Below, piece by piece: positions 35,335 to 45,447 of a stretch of DNA of 64,000 nt; position 1 is the stretch's first letter, and each line of letters opens with the position of its first letter. Location: assembly GCF_003388735.1 (NCBI RefSeq), contig NZ_QUBQ01000004.1, forward strand, positions 310,001 to 374,000, given 5' to 3'. Below the pieces are notes generated by a model, which did no database searches, was not told where the DNA came from, and saw only the letters and a list, made by a program, of their open reading frames with translations. The DNA is from Paenibacillus paeoniae (lineage in GTDB: Bacteria > Bacillota > Bacilli > Paenibacillales > Paenibacillaceae). The position numbers and the translations under genes were made by a program.

Positions 35335-38300
35335 CTAGATGAACTCTAAAACCTTGAGCAGTCGGTGCATCAAATACGCGCTTTCTTGTCGGGTAGCCAT
35401 TTGGGTTGGCTGAAACTTAAAGGCATCTGTACCCAATAGTATGCCTTCCTGAACAGCTTTCTCATAGGTCGGGATAAACCACTCAGGCAGTTTTAAAGCT
35501 GCGGGTGCTGCAATACTTGCCGCTTTTAAAGAATCGGTACGCACATACTCATATGCCCTTACTAGCATCACAATCATCTCTTGATGTGTTATCGTTTGGT
35601 CGGGCTTAAAGATAGTAGGCGAATATCCCGTAATTAATCCCGCAGATACGGAAGCATTGACATCTTTCTCATACCAAGCACCCTTCTTAACGTCCTTAAA
35701 TTGGCTTGCAGATTTATCGCTGCCAGGAAGAATACCTAGCGACCTGTTAAGTATGGCAGCAAATTCTGCGCGAGTAATCGACTTTTCTGGCTTGAACGTC
35801 CCATCAACAAACCCTTCCATAACCAAGCGGTTTGTTAAAGCCTCGATGCTTTCCTTGTACATGCTATTCGCCGCAACGTCCTTAAATGACGTTTTTCCGG
35901 TTCTCACTACCGTATAAACCGAGTTCCCTTTTTTAAACAAAGAGACGTGGAGAATTCCGTCTTTCCATTCCGCCTTAATGGGAACAGGAACGAACTTCTT
36001 CGTGACAGGGTCATACGTCAATCCAGCCAATTGATTTAGTGGTATCTGTTTGGTCTCGATGATCAGTTCATGTTCTGCGTACTCCGAATACTGATTAAAT
36101 GGCTTCTTATTAACTGTAACTGAGAAATCCAATAAGCTGCCCAATGGCTGCAACCCGCTACCCGCCAATTGTTTCTTCAAGATCTCTTCATATTCCTCGC
36201 CTGCATTCTCAATGGAAATGACGACCGGGTCAGATGACGTTAGATTAAGCTCTTTTAATAAAGCCGAAATTGAAAGCTGCCACGATCCTTTTGGTGTTGA
36301 AATCCGAAGTGATGAGGAGACTTCGAGAGATTTCATGCTGGAAAGAGACTTAATTGGAACAGTTACCTCATACCGCTCCGCCGAATCACGCGAAGTGATC
36401 TCAAAAATTTTCGAGTTCTTGAAATCCTCGTTCTTAATAAGCTCTTCAAAACCGTTATCCTTTAGTTGAATTTGAACGGATTGTTTTCCATTCGGCATAA
36501 TTGAAGTATTCGTGACCCATGGCAGGTCGGGCAGTTCCTTAGGAATGACTTCTCCTGGGATACCACCTTCTGGGGTGCCACCTCCTGGGGTGCCGCCTCC
36601 TGGGGTACCGCCTCCTGGAGTACCGCCTCCTGGAGTGCCACCTCCTGGGGTTTTTACGTTAGGGACTGTTACCACCAAAGGTTCGCTAAAGTACTTCCCG
36701 AAACTTCTTCTAATCAACAATAGTTTGTCAGATGGATTTCCAATGTTCGAAATATCTAGCGATAAACTATTTTGCGAAGTCGCTGCCGTGTTTACATACA
36801 GGAAAAGATTGCTTCCGTACTTGCGAACCCATATTTGATCTCCGGCCGAAACACCAGTTACCGTAATCCGATCCGCTTCCGTTTCATTTTTTACAATCGT
36901 AACGTCAGAGAGAGAAATGGGAGCAGACATATGCTTGCTGAATGCGATTGGTTTGAATAGCGGACCCGCGTTCCCCGCTAAATCTTCTAATATAATCGCA
37001 ATTCCAATAGCTGTAGAAGGTACAATCATATCTCCAAATGTCTCAACATAATTTGCTAATCCTCCAGGCACCGTCCGGATAGGCTCGCCCAGTAACTCTT
37101 CCCCATCTGTAAAATAGATTCGATATTTCCCATTCACCGGTTCATTGGAAGCCTTTTTCCATGTAATCTTTCCAGTGAAATGATCATTTCTAGAATCTGT
37201 ATCAGTCAGCCTTATCTCTTGAGCCATATAGGTTGGAGAATCCCATAGCTGGCCCAGTACGAGGCTGCCTGAATCCATTCCAGACCCTTTAATTACCGGG
37301 GCAACACCAATCCTAACGGCACCTGAAGGAATCGTGACTTCATTGAAAATTATATATTCATAGAACAGATCACTAACCCGATACTGGTTATCCGCATTTC
37401 CAATGAATCCCAGTCTATTTCCTTTGGCATCTGCAAAATATAAATTATAGGAATCAATACCCCCACTATCTTCCGCTATGGAAAAATAGATACTTCCCTG
37501 AATCTTACCCGCTACTTCATGTAGGTCCAGAAGCAAGGGCGCGCCTGGCGCATTAGCATTCTGGGCATAAGCAATTAATGCATCCATATTTTCAAAATAA
37601 TAAAGTCTCTTCTCGCTAGAAATATAAACCGATCCGCCTTCGGAAACATAGACATGAAGCGCGACGAACGGCAGTTTCACCTTTTCTTTAGATGCCCCTC
37701 TGTCATAAACGGCATTCATTCCAAAAACCAATTGATCTTTAGCATAAATAATTTGTTCCGGATAGGTGTACACAACCGTAAAGTCAGATGCTTTAAGCTG
37801 ATCAGTGCCATAATAAACATATTCTCCATCCGCATGTACATATCGTTGAGCTACATGCTTGAAGGTCGGCGGAGAAGACGCTTTTAATGACAGTGCGTTA
37901 TTCGCTATAGAGTAACTATAAATTCGGCTACTTGTGGAACGAGAGTCCGCCGCGTACAAGGTGTGGTTAACCTGATCCACGAACAGGCTTGGATTACTCA
38001 AGGAACCATATTTTTGCTCCGATCCGGAAGCTTCAGTCAAAACGCGAAGTGGTTGATGCTGGGAATCAGCAGTGTAGAATAATCGCCCTCCGCCAGGTGC
38101 GATCCGATAGGGATAATCAAGAGTCGGAATTCGGGCAAGTATCCCGTTGGGACTTAACGCTTCGGTTACGGTTATCTTCCCGATATTGTTCTCTCCCGAA
38201 AGCGCGATGTAAATTGTATTATTCAACAGTTTAATATCAGAAGGTTTTGAGCCAATCGTTAAGGTATTGACGACCTGGTTCGTGTTTTTATCCAGTACGA

Positions 38301-39393
38301 CCAAATCATTTGTCTCTTCTGAAATGATAAATAAATAGGGCGTCGATTCGTTGGTCACCATGTTAGTAATCCTATGATTGGCTTGAAGGAATTGAGAGCC
38401 TGATTCCATTAATGTCAGAGTATCAGGAGTGGAATCAACCAAATAAAATCTTTCAATGATAGAATTATTTTCGTCGAAAAAGTAGAGCGTATCCCCTGCA
38501 TCAGAGATTAATGCTCGAGTAGTTTGATATGGAAAATCGGCAACTTTCTTAAGTGTGTCTTTCTCGAAAATCGCCTCATGAGTAAGAACGAACCGATCAT
38601 TTACATCTGAAATCTGGGCATAATAATAGGTGGATCCTTCACTAGCCGGATATGTGCCATATACTCTATTCACATTGCTCTTATCGATTTTTGATCCAGC
38701 ATAATAAACATAGTTCTCGTCCGCAAATATCTTCTCATTAGGGTAATAAAGATGATTTCCATCAAAACTACGCGACTCACTAATTTTTTCATTTGTTAAA
38801 TAATTTAGCAATGTAAAGTCGCTACCCGACCAAAATGGGTTTCCTATGTACACACTGTTTGTTGACTCATCGGCATATAGCGAGGTCTTCGAACGTCCGT
38901 GCATATAGGCGTTGATTTGATCCGAGAATTGATATTTGTAAGTTGCATTATCCGTTGAATAGAAAAGATGCGTTGAAGTAGCCGCCACATAGTAAGGTTT
39001 CCCAGTTGTTGCAATGGAGTCCAATTGGGTCTGAGTCGACAAATCTACCCTGGCGATTTCCTCCTTGTCGGAGAGTGCAATGTAGAGCACATCCCCATAT
39101 CTGCTCATGGCATTGGGCTTAGAGCCTACAGCCAAAGTTTTCATTATTTTCATTTCTTCAGTATCAATAAAATACAGATTATCGTTCGCAGAAGATAAGA
39201 CATATAGCATACCTGCTGATTCATCCAGTTGCCAATCAGATATTCCATTCGTCCATTCGATCGAATCGGTATTCGAATCTACGGCGTTAGCGTTTACATG
39301 TTGAGAAAACGGTTGAAACATGCTCGAACATAATAAAATAACCATTACTAGCATATACCAGCTTCGAGCTCGAATTCCCCTAGCTTGTAGCAT
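35335..39393 (-). CDS. SLH surface protein with YncE-like beta-propeller
   Basis: 1352 residues. Signal peptide cleaved near NVNANA. Residues about 45-640 carry repeated propeller blades of the type LYFIDTEEMKIMKTLAVGSKPNA and LVVLDKNTNQVVNTLTIGSKPSD. Two further beta-sandwich regions follow (about 645-910), then a linker of five near-perfect GGGTP units (about 920-950), a domain of about 200 residues, and three SLH motifs at about 1165-1352 (FKDVAANSMYKESIEAL, FVDGTFKPEKSITRAEF, GYSPTIFKPDQTITHQE). GGAGG lies 10 nt before the ATG. It is probably a wall-attached display protein; the ligand is unknown. Confidence 0.9.
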   Translation of the reverse strand: MLQARGIRARSWYMLVMVILLCSSMFQPFSQHVNANAVDSNTDSIEWTNGISDWQLDESAGMLYVLSSANDNLYFIDTEEMKIMKTLAVGSKPNAMSRYGDVLYIALSDKEEIARVDLSTQTQLDSIATTGKPYYVAATSTHLFYSTDNATYKYQFSDQINAYMHGRSKTSLYADESTNSVYIGNPFWSGSDFTLLNYLTNEKISESRSFDGNHLYYPNEKIFADENYVYYAGSKIDKSNVNRVYGTYPASEGSTYYYAQISDVNDRFVLTHEAIFEKDTLKKVADFPYQTTRALISDAGDTLYFFDENNSIIERFYLVDSTPDTLTLMESGSQFLQANHRITNMVTNESTPYLFIISEETNDLVVLDKNTNQVVNTLTIGSKPSDIKLLNNTIYIALSGENNIGKITVTEALSPNGILARIPTLDYPYRIAPGGGRLFYTADSQHQPLRVLTEASGSEQKYGSLSNPSLFVDQVNHTLYAADSRSTSSRIYSYSIANNALSLKASSPPTFKHVAQRYVHADGEYVYYGTDQLKASDFTVVYTYPEQIIYAKDQLVFGMNAVYDRGASKEKVKLPFVALHVYVSEGGSVYISSEKRLYYFENMDALIAYAQNANAPGAPLLLDLHEVAGKIQGSIYFSIAEDSGGIDSYNLYFADAKGNRLGFIGNADNQYRVSDLFYEYIIFNEVTIPSGAVRIGVAPVIKGSGMDSGSLVLGQLWDSPTYMAQEIRLTDTDSRNDHFTGKITWKKASNEPVNGKYRIYFTDGEELLGEPIRTVPGGLANYVETFGDMIVPSTAIGIAIILEDLAGNAGPLFKPIAFSKHMSAPISLSDVTIVKNETEADRITVTGVSAGDQIWVRKYGSNLFLYVNTAATSQNSLSLDISNIGNPSDKLLLIRRSFGKYFSEPLVVTVPNVKTPGGGTPGGGTPGGGTPGGGTPGGGTPEGGIPGEVIPKELPDLPWVTNTSIMPNGKQSVQIQLKDNGFEELIKNEDFKNSKIFEITSRDSAERYEVTVPIKSLSSMKSLEVSSSLRISTPKGSWQLSISALLKELNLTSSDPVVISIENAGEEYEEILKKQLAGSGLQPLGSLLDFSVTVNKKPFNQYSEYAEHELIIETKQIPLNQLAGLTYDPVTKKFVPVPIKAEWKDGILHVSLFKKGNSVYTVVRTGKTSFKDVAANSMYKESIEALTNRLVMEGFVDGTFKPEKSITRAEFAAILNRSLGILPGSDKSASQFKDVKKGAWYEKDVNASVSAGLITGYSPTIFKPDQTITHQEMIVMLVRAYEYVRTDSLKAASIAAPAALKLPEWFIPTYEKAVQEGILLGTDAFKFQPTQMATRQESAYLMHRLLKVLEFI
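36555..36650 (-). repeat. 15-bp in-gene tandem repeat encoding a GGGTP linker
   Basis: On the minus strand the unit GGAGGTGGCACCCCA-like (GGGTP) is repeated about six times with only third-base changes, the last copies drifting to EGGIP. It is prone to length change between strains. Confidence 0.85.
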
Positions 39394-39627
39394 GTTACTA
39401 ATACCTCCATATAAAGTGTTTTTTGATACTAATTATAATTCTATGTTTGGGCTGAATTTCCTCTATTATTTTAAAATATATGCATTAATTGGGTGGTTTA
39501 GTTTCCCACTTATTCTTGTGACCATTCTTCCATCCGCCCTATTTATAGTACGGTTCACCACGCCGCCAGTAACGACAAGTTAAAGGCCATACTTTTATGG
39601 TAATATTCCCTCGTGGTAGATAACAAA

Positions 39628-39655
39628 AAAGACATCTGTTAAGATGTCTTTTACG
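39628..39655. terminator. Bidirectional terminator-like hairpin
   Basis: AAAAGACATCT pairs with AGATGTCTTTT around a 4-nt loop. A- and T-runs flank both sides. It is not clearly linked to either neighbour, since both flanking SLH genes point leftwards. Confidence 0.65.
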
Positions 39656-39686
39656 TTGGATACCGGGAGGATATTTTTTGTTTAAA

Positions 39687-39732
39687 TTCGCCCTGTGTAT
39701 GATACGGTTCTCCGTATCACAAACAGGGCGAA
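39687..39732 (+). repeat. Dispersed palindromic element, copy B (most perfect)
   Basis: Nested perfect inverted repeat. The outer arms are TTCGCCCTGT (39687-39696) and ACAGGGCGAA (39723-39732); the inner arms are GATACGG (39701-39707) and CCGTATC (39712-39718) around TTCT. It lies between the two large SLH genes. Confidence 0.9.
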
Positions 39733-39776
39733 ATCTTGGCTGCGGCTAACTCCCAAACAATCTATACAGTAACCAT

Positions 39777-39984
39777 GTAGTGGACGGCATAGCGTTTTGC
39801 CTGTACCGCCGTTTTTCACGCTTTTCCACAATGAACAGTCCACTACAGCGTCTTTCTACCGATTCCGACCTCATGATTTTGCCTTGGAGGAGGCTCCCGA
39901 GCAGATAACATAGCTATCGATTGCCAAGGTAGTCCGGGTTATCCCTCTCGGCAGCGGGGCATTCGAGTTATCGGTTCTACAAAA
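39777..39984. other. Intergenic stretch with several inverted repeats, possibly a structured RNA
   Basis: No gene is seen. TGTAGTGGAC (39777-39786) faces GTCCACTACA (39838-39847), with an inner GGC/GCC pairing. Further on, a CCTTGG arm near 39885 faces CCAAGG near 39927, enclosing a GATA/TATC pair. G+C is higher than in nearby gaps. It may be a structured RNA, a leader remnant or mobile-element debris. Confidence 0.35.
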
Positions 39985-40020
39985 CAAGGCAGCTTTGAAT
40001 TTGACTTCAAAACAGCCTTG
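39985..40020 (-). terminator. Terminator of the GLUG/InlB-repeat SLH gene
   Basis: On the minus strand, CAAGGCTGTTTTGAA pairs with TTCAAAGCTGCCTTG with two small mismatches, followed by TTTTG. It begins 12 nt past the stop. Confidence 0.8.
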
Positions 40021-40031
40021 GTCTAGTTTCT

Positions 40032-43000
40032 TTACTTGCTTTTTTGTTCCAGCATTTTCAGGAGCACCGTTACCGCCTCTGCTCTTGTCGTTTTATCTCC
40101 AGGCGCGAATTGGTTCGCGCCTTTGCCTTCAATAATACCCAGATTTTTTATAGTAGCCACAGCGCCTTTGGCCCAGTCCGGAATGTCTTTATCATCTGCA
40201 AAGTCATGTGTCTCAGTTATTTCGCCAGTCAGGCCCAAGGCCTTTGCAACCATCTTAGCCATTTCTGCACGAGTGATTTCCTCATTCGGGCGGAAGGAGC
40301 CGTCTTTATAACCATTAATAACACCCGCATACACTGCCTGTGCGACGGATTTCTGCGCCCAAGAGCCGATCTTCGCCTTGTCGGTGAACGTCAGCGACGC
40401 TCCTTCTCCTTGCGGTTTGAGCGCATTCATCAGCATGACCGCAAATTCCGCGCGCGTCACGGTACGACCTGGCTTAAACGTGCCATCCGGATAGCCGCTA
40501 ACGATGCCGACGCTTACCGCTTGCTTGATACTGGCTTCCGCCCAGTGTCCGGTAATATCGCTAAAGCTCCCATCCGTTGCCGGCAGGGCAGCATCGGCTA
40601 CCGCCAATACGGCGTATTTTGTGAAGTGATTAACATCTACGGAAATGATGTTGCCGCTCACTGTGCCGCCGATCTTCACCCATTCCTTCTTCACTTCGTC
40701 ATAGTAGAAGACGACCGGCTTCTCATTGCTCTTCAAGCCAGTTGGATCAAACTTGAAAGAGAGTGTGACAGGTTTTTCGAAGTTCTCTGCGAAGTTTTTC
40801 AGAACTTCGAATACCGAGCTGAGAAGAACATCCTTATTTGTAATCAGTGTCTGAATGTCTGTGACTTTGTCGATCGTTAAATTCAGCTCTTTGCCAGTAG
40901 CCATTGCAGGAATGATAATCTTTATCCCGTCGCCTAAGCTAACCTCGCCTGAGCTGCCTACAGGAAGCGTCAGTTTACCATCCGACGAGGTGACTTTATC
41001 GCTTGGCGGCGTAGCCGGTGCGCTGCCGCGGCCGTCACCGCTCGTTGCGACCGTCAAGTTTTTACTGGTATTCGAAATATTACCCAGCCTATCGACTGCC
41101 TTGGCGGTATAGGTATACGTCTTCGAAGCAGAAAGCCCGGTATCGACATACGTACTTTCCGCCGTTTCCGCAATGAGCGTCCCGTCGCGATAAATCAAAT
41201 ATTTAGCGACACCCGAATCGTCATTCGCGGCAAGATGAAGTGTGATCGAGTTTGCCGTTTTTGCGCCCATGGTAACTGTTACTTGGTCCGGTGCGGTCGT
41301 ATCCGCAAGCACTCCGTAAGTGGAGAAATGGCTGACTGTCGTCTTAATGCCGCTATCCGTTATTTGAGAAGGATTGTATTCCCACTCGCCTGTAGTTATG
41401 TTGTAGTAGTAAATAGCGAGTTTGCTCGGATCTGCATTCCCGTCATACCCGAGTGTAATCTCAATAGGTTGATCGATGGTTATACCTTCAAATTGGAAAT
41501 CGATAACTTGTCCGGCTCTGGCAAGTTTAACCTCCCCAGACGGCGCGTTATTCGAATCTTGTACCGTCAATGTCGCCCCTTCGGGAATCAACAGTTCGTC
41601 AGGCAGCTTGATTGTAAGTCCGCCCGAATACTTAAGCGTACGTACCGAAGGATCTAATTGCACCGGCTCTCCCATGAGATATTTTCGGGTGACCGTGACC
41701 ACGTATGCCGTATTTGTGCCGTCTTGAGCTGTCACCGCGATCTGAATAGGGTTTGGCCCGACAACCAAGTTTGAAACATTGTAAGAATACACATCATCGG
41801 CTACCGAACCGTAAGTCGCCCCCGTAACCGTTAGAGATTGGTTAGGGTCCCCTTTACTAATGAGCAAGTTGAGGCTTGCAACCGAGTTTTCCACATCTAC
41901 CGCATAATTGGTCTGCCATGGTGAGAAATTGAGCGTCCCCTGATCCACTGACAAGCCGGACAACAATGTGTTCGTTGACAGCCATCGCGCATACAAGGTG
42001 ACATTCTGCGTACCTATAGGGAAGTTTGTCCCCTTGTCGTAGCTCATGCCGCTTCCATCCGCCGCTGTATTCCACCCTGCGAACGTGTAGCCCGTCTTCA
42101 CCAGATTTCCGTTGTTTCCGTAAACCGACACTGTTTCGCCTTTCTTATATGAGTTGCTATCGGTTGGAACGATCCCTCCTGTACTGCCGTTGCCGTTATA
42201 CGTCACCGTGTATCTTGAGTTCGATTCCCACTTCGCATACAGGATCACATCGGATGAGCCCATGCTGAATGAAGCGCCTGAAGCATAATCTGTCCCGCTT
42301 CCATCCGCCTGCGTATTCCAACCTGCAAACGTATAGTCAGTCTTGAGTAAAGTTACCGTATTGCTATAAACGTTGACTGTTTCGCCTTGCGAATACGACT
42401 TGCTGTCAGTCGGCACACTCCCGCCTGTGTTTCCGTTCCCGTCATACGTCACATACTTTTGTATGGCCTGCAAATAGGGATATCCGTTATTGCGCAATGG
42501 GCTTATCCCCCAGATGCTTGTGAAGTCCCAGTCTGAATCTGTAAAAGTGCTTTGTGTCTTCATCTCCGTGGTCGTTCGGCCATCGCCTTTGCCTGTATCT
42601 GATTGACCTGTTGTACCCGAGTCGTAGAAGCTGTAGCTGATCGTTCCACTACTATTGTTGCCAATCAAGCCGCCTACTCTGATGCCGCTTCCCGTTACAC
42701 TTCCTGCTGCATAGCTGTAGCTGATCTCTCCGCTGTTGGTGCCAATCAAACCACCTACATTGGTGCCGGTTCCTGTTACGTTCCCTGCTGCATAGCCGTA
42801 GCTGATCTCTCCAAAATTGGCTCCAACCATACCGCCTACATTGGTGCTGCTTCCTGTTACATTTGCTTTTGCGATGCTGTTACTAACCGTTCCATAGTAA
42901 TTGTAGCCAATCAAACCGCCTACACTGGCGCCTGTTCCTGTTACACTTCCGGATACATAGCTGTTGCTTATCTCACCGCCATCGATACGGCCTACCAAGC

Positions 43001-44237
43001 CGCCTACAAATTGTTTGCCTGTAACATTTACATTTTCCAAAATCATATTGGAAACACTTGCATCATAGTCTATATAACCAAACAACCCTGAAAAATTATC
43101 ATTAGGCCTATTAATCGTCAAGCCTGTGATCTTGTGTCCATTGCCGTCCATATGCCCCTGAAATCGGCCGCTAGGCCCCCCGATCGGCAACCATCCTTGG
43201 CCATAGCTGCTCAAATCAATATCCGCCATCAGCTTGAAATACAGATTCCAACCCAAATAATTCCTGACCGTATCCAGCTCCTCACCAGTTGTAATCTGAT
43301 AAGGATCACTTTCAGTACCCGTTCCAACGTCTAAAGTCTTACTCCATTTCGCGTACAACGTCACATCGGACGTGACCACGCCTTCAGCGTCTGCTGTATA
43401 ATCCACTCCATATCCATCCGCCTGCGTGTTCCAGCCTGCGAAAGTGTAGCCTGTCTTCACTAGATTTCCGTTGTTTCCAGAAATCGACACCTTAATGCCA
43501 TTATATGAGCCGCTGTTAGCGGGCACCTCTCCTCCAGTACTGCCGTTGCCGTTATACACCACGGTATACCTAGGGTGTACGGTAAACGTAGTGGTCGCTT
43601 CACTTGCGGCATGAGCGTCGTCCCCTGGAAAGGCAGCGGTAATGGCGTGCATACCGATCTCCAGAGCGGATGTCTTAAAGCTGGCGCTGGACGAGGCGCT
43701 TAGGAGCTCTCCCCATCCCACCGTAATCGTCATGTCATCTTGACCCCAGAGGGTGAAAGTCTGAGCAGCAGCATCCATCGTAATGTTCGATAAATAGCGT
43801 GCTCCTGCCTTTTCCAGTTGGTTAACAATTTTGCCGGAAGCGTCGTAAGTAACAATGTTCATCGCAATGCGATTATCCCCAAAACTGAAAGCCCGGAAGG
43901 TGTATGCCCCCCATTGAATAAGGGGACAAGCAGAGCCACAGTTCGTTCTCGTAATCACTGGTTCAGCCGTAGTTAATCCAACTGTCATAAGGTCCTGATT
44001 ACCGTCCCTGAAGGTGACTGTCCCGCTGGGGGTCGTTCCACCGATTACCGGATCGAGTGCAGTGACGTTAAAGGTTACATCCTCCCCATAAGTTGAATCC
44101 ATGGCATTTGTTGAAATCTTCAATATGGCCGTACCCTGAGCTTTAGCGACCCCCGAATAAACGTTGATGAACACTGCCAAAGCGAGGACGACCGTGAATA
44201 TCTTTTTCAGTTTTACCATTCCCAAAATATGAAGCAC
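40032..44237 (-). CDS. SLH surface protein with GLUG and InlB-type B-repeats
   Basis: 1401 residues, GTG start at 44237 with AAAGGGGAG 6 nt upstream; an in-frame ATG at 44219 would shorten it by six residues. Signal peptide (MVKLKKIFTVVLALAVFINV..., cleavage near AKA). In order: an Ig-like Big_3_5 domain; an InlB B-repeat (YNGNGSTGG...FAGWNTQADG...LYAKW); a block of about five GLUG repeats of the type GGLIGYNYYGTVSNS; two more B-repeats; a cadherin-like beta-sandwich (LSVDQGTLNFSPWQTNYAV); a ZU5-like region; an FN3 domain; a second ZU5-like region; and three SLH motifs in the last 190 residues. It is probably an adhesin. A GLUG-type fragment lies at 47395-47618. Confidence 0.9.
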   Translation of the reverse strand: MLHILGMVKLKKIFTVVLALAVFINVYSGVAKAQGTAILKISTNAMDSTYGEDVTFNVTALDPVIGGTTPSGTVTFRDGNQDLMTVGLTTAEPVITRTNCGSACPLIQWGAYTFRAFSFGDNRIAMNIVTYDASGKIVNQLEKAGARYLSNITMDAAAQTFTLWGQDDMTITVGWGELLSASSSASFKTSALEIGMHAITAAFPGDDAHAASEATTTFTVHPRYTVVYNGNGSTGGEVPANSGSYNGIKVSISGNNGNLVKTGYTFAGWNTQADGYGVDYTADAEGVVTSDVTLYAKWSKTLDVGTGTESDPYQITTGEELDTVRNYLGWNLYFKLMADIDLSSYGQGWLPIGGPSGRFQGHMDGNGHKITGLTINRPNDNFSGLFGYIDYDASVSNMILENVNVTGKQFVGGLVGRIDGGEISNSYVSGSVTGTGASVGGLIGYNYYGTVSNSIAKANVTGSSTNVGGMVGANFGEISYGYAAGNVTGTGTNVGGLIGTNSGEISYSYAAGSVTGSGIRVGGLIGNNSSGTISYSFYDSGTTGQSDTGKGDGRTTTEMKTQSTFTDSDWDFTSIWGISPLRNNGYPYLQAIQKYVTYDGNGNTGGSVPTDSKSYSQGETVNVYSNTVTLLKTDYTFAGWNTQADGSGTDYASGASFSMGSSDVILYAKWESNSRYTVTYNGNGSTGGIVPTDSNSYKKGETVSVYGNNGNLVKTGYTFAGWNTAADGSGMSYDKGTNFPIGTQNVTLYARWLSTNTLLSGLSVDQGTLNFSPWQTNYAVDVENSVASLNLLISKGDPNQSLTVTGATYGSVADDVYSYNVSNLVVGPNPIQIAVTAQDGTNTAYVVTVTRKYLMGEPVQLDPSVRTLKYSGGLTIKLPDELLIPEGATLTVQDSNNAPSGEVKLARAGQVIDFQFEGITIDQPIEITLGYDGNADPSKLAIYYYNITTGEWEYNPSQITDSGIKTTVSHFSTYGVLADTTAPDQVTVTMGAKTANSITLHLAANDDSGVAKYLIYRDGTLIAETAESTYVDTGLSASKTYTYTAKAVDRLGNISNTSKNLTVATSGDGRGSAPATPPSDKVTSSDGKLTLPVGSSGEVSLGDGIKIIIPAMATGKELNLTIDKVTDIQTLITNKDVLLSSVFEVLKNFAENFEKPVTLSFKFDPTGLKSNEKPVVFYYDEVKKEWVKIGGTVSGNIISVDVNHFTKYAVLAVADAALPATDGSFSDITGHWAEASIKQAVSVGIVSGYPDGTFKPGRTVTRAEFAVMLMNALKPQGEGASLTFTDKAKIGSWAQKSVAQAVYAGVINGYKDGSFRPNEEITRAEMAKMVAKALGLTGEITETHDFADDKDIPDWAKGAVATIKNLGIIEGKGANQFAPGDKTTRAEAVTVLLKMLEQKSK

Positions 44238-44376
44238 TCCTATCTCCCCTTTGATATATATTAGAAAATAACAATGAATATAAATCCAATATTTTAAATA
44301 TATCTGATGCTTTCGTCCTCCACAATCATAATGGGCCCGTCAGACATAATAGGGCACTATGCGAATAGTATCAGCT

Positions 44377-44547
44377 TCAGTTTAAGAGTAGATTAAGAGA
44401 TGCAAAAAAGAGACTGCGTAATGCTCGCAATCTCTTTCGACTTAACGCACCTTTTGTATATCCTAAATTGGATAATAGCTTGCGTATCTGCTTTTTATCC
44501 ACCTTATCAACGACCGTTTGAGGCAGTGAATCTAGTGTTTCACGGAT
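44377..44547 (-). pseudogene. Possible C-terminal gene remnant
   Basis: A minus-strand frame without a start codon reads IRETLDSLPQTVVDKVDKKQ, then RKLLSNLGYTKG and SRKRLRALRSLF, ending in TGA at 44377-44379. Composition looks coding, but the length is 56 residues and the family is not recognised. The rest of the 44238-44589 gap has nothing else. Confidence 0.3.
44405..44436 (-). terminator. Terminator-like hairpin near the ATP-grasp remnant
   Basis: On the minus strand, AAAGAGATTGCG pairs with CGCAGTCTCTTT (one wobble) and runs into TTTTTTGC. It lies inside the end of the putative remnant at 44377-44547. Confidence 0.7.
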
Positions 44548-44589
44548 TCAAATTAATAGTAATTCCCCATTTACTAAGAGGGCTCGTCA

Positions 44590-45330
44590 CTATAAGTGCC
44601 TCAAATAATCTGTAGTCCCTGCTAATTCTGACCATCTGGCCGAAAGAAATTTTGCATATTTTATAGGGTCCATTCCATATGTGCCTAGAGAGTGACCATC
44701 ATTTATTTCCACTAATTTCGTATTTCCTTCTCGATCAATTCCAATATCCAAAGCATATGCAGCTGGCGCTTCAGTGAAATCCTTAACAGCTCGTTTTATA
44801 ACACTTAGATCTAATTTTGAATCCCACGCACCTTTATAGTGCCTAATATCAAGTATTTCTCCGTATCGTATAAAACAACGCCATTTCGTAATAAAATCAA
44901 CTATTTCTGAACACCAAATAATCGTGTCCTCATTTTGGTCAACCAATCCAATAAAATCTTTGTACTCTCTAATTACCTTTCCAGCGAACTTTTTCGTGGT
45001 TTCTTTTGGTTTAATAAAAACATTCCAATCTTGTTTGTTCTCTAATAGTGTTTAAATGGTTGAAGCCCATATTTTTCTGCCAAAATAACTAGATAAGGAG
45101 GTTGGATAATCTATCTCTCCTTGACTTCTTACTACACCCAAAATTTCAAGACGCTTTCTCACGTTACCAATTCCGCCGACCACTAGCTCTTCTGGAATCT
45201 GTCCCTTTATTTCAGTTAAATCATAAAACTTAAAAGTCTCCCATCCTAACGAAGAGAAACCTTCATAAGCAATAAATGCATTTACATTGTAAAACTCTCC
45301 TTTCTTGTTTACCTGGATATAGGCTCTCAT
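44590..45330 (-). pseudogene. ATP-grasp domain protein gene interrupted by one nonsense codon
   Basis: A single continuous frame of 246 codons with one in-frame TAA at 45052-45054. Before it: MRAYIQVNKKGEFYNVNAFI...GRKIWASTI (92 residues). After it, in the same frame: TLLENKQDWNVFIKPKETTK, EYKDFIGLVDQNED, CSEIVDFITKWRCFIRYGEI, then YALDIGIDREGNTKLVEIND, the ATP-grasp metal-binding end. It resembles DUF4343-type ATP-grasp proteins. TAA for CAA (Gln) is the simplest change. GGAGAGG precedes the start. Unless readthrough occurs, the C-terminal catalytic half is not made. Confidence 0.82.
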
Positions 45331-45383
45331 TCATTACACCTCTCCTTTTGATAGAATTCCGCTTTATCTCATTCTAAAAAACT

Positions 45384-45430
45384 TGCACTTATTTGTGATA
45401 AGGCTCGCCGTATCATCTATAGAGCGAAAT
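45384..45430 (+). repeat. Dispersed palindromic element, copy C
   Basis: Core TTTGTGATAAGGCTCGCCGT at 45392-45411 followed by ATCATCTATAGAGCGAAAT. Within 20 nt it abuts the copied fragment of the giant SLH gene. The intervening AAAGACACCCAAT resembles the left arm of the terminator next to copy E. Confidence 0.8.
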
Positions 45431-45447
45431 CGAAAGACACCCAATAT

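Noticed and set aside
39541..39566. A seventh copy of the dispersed palindromic element (ATAGTACGGTTCACCACGCC)
   Set aside because: It shares GGTTCACC and nearby GCC but lacks the paired inner arm and the GGCGAA end; probably chance.
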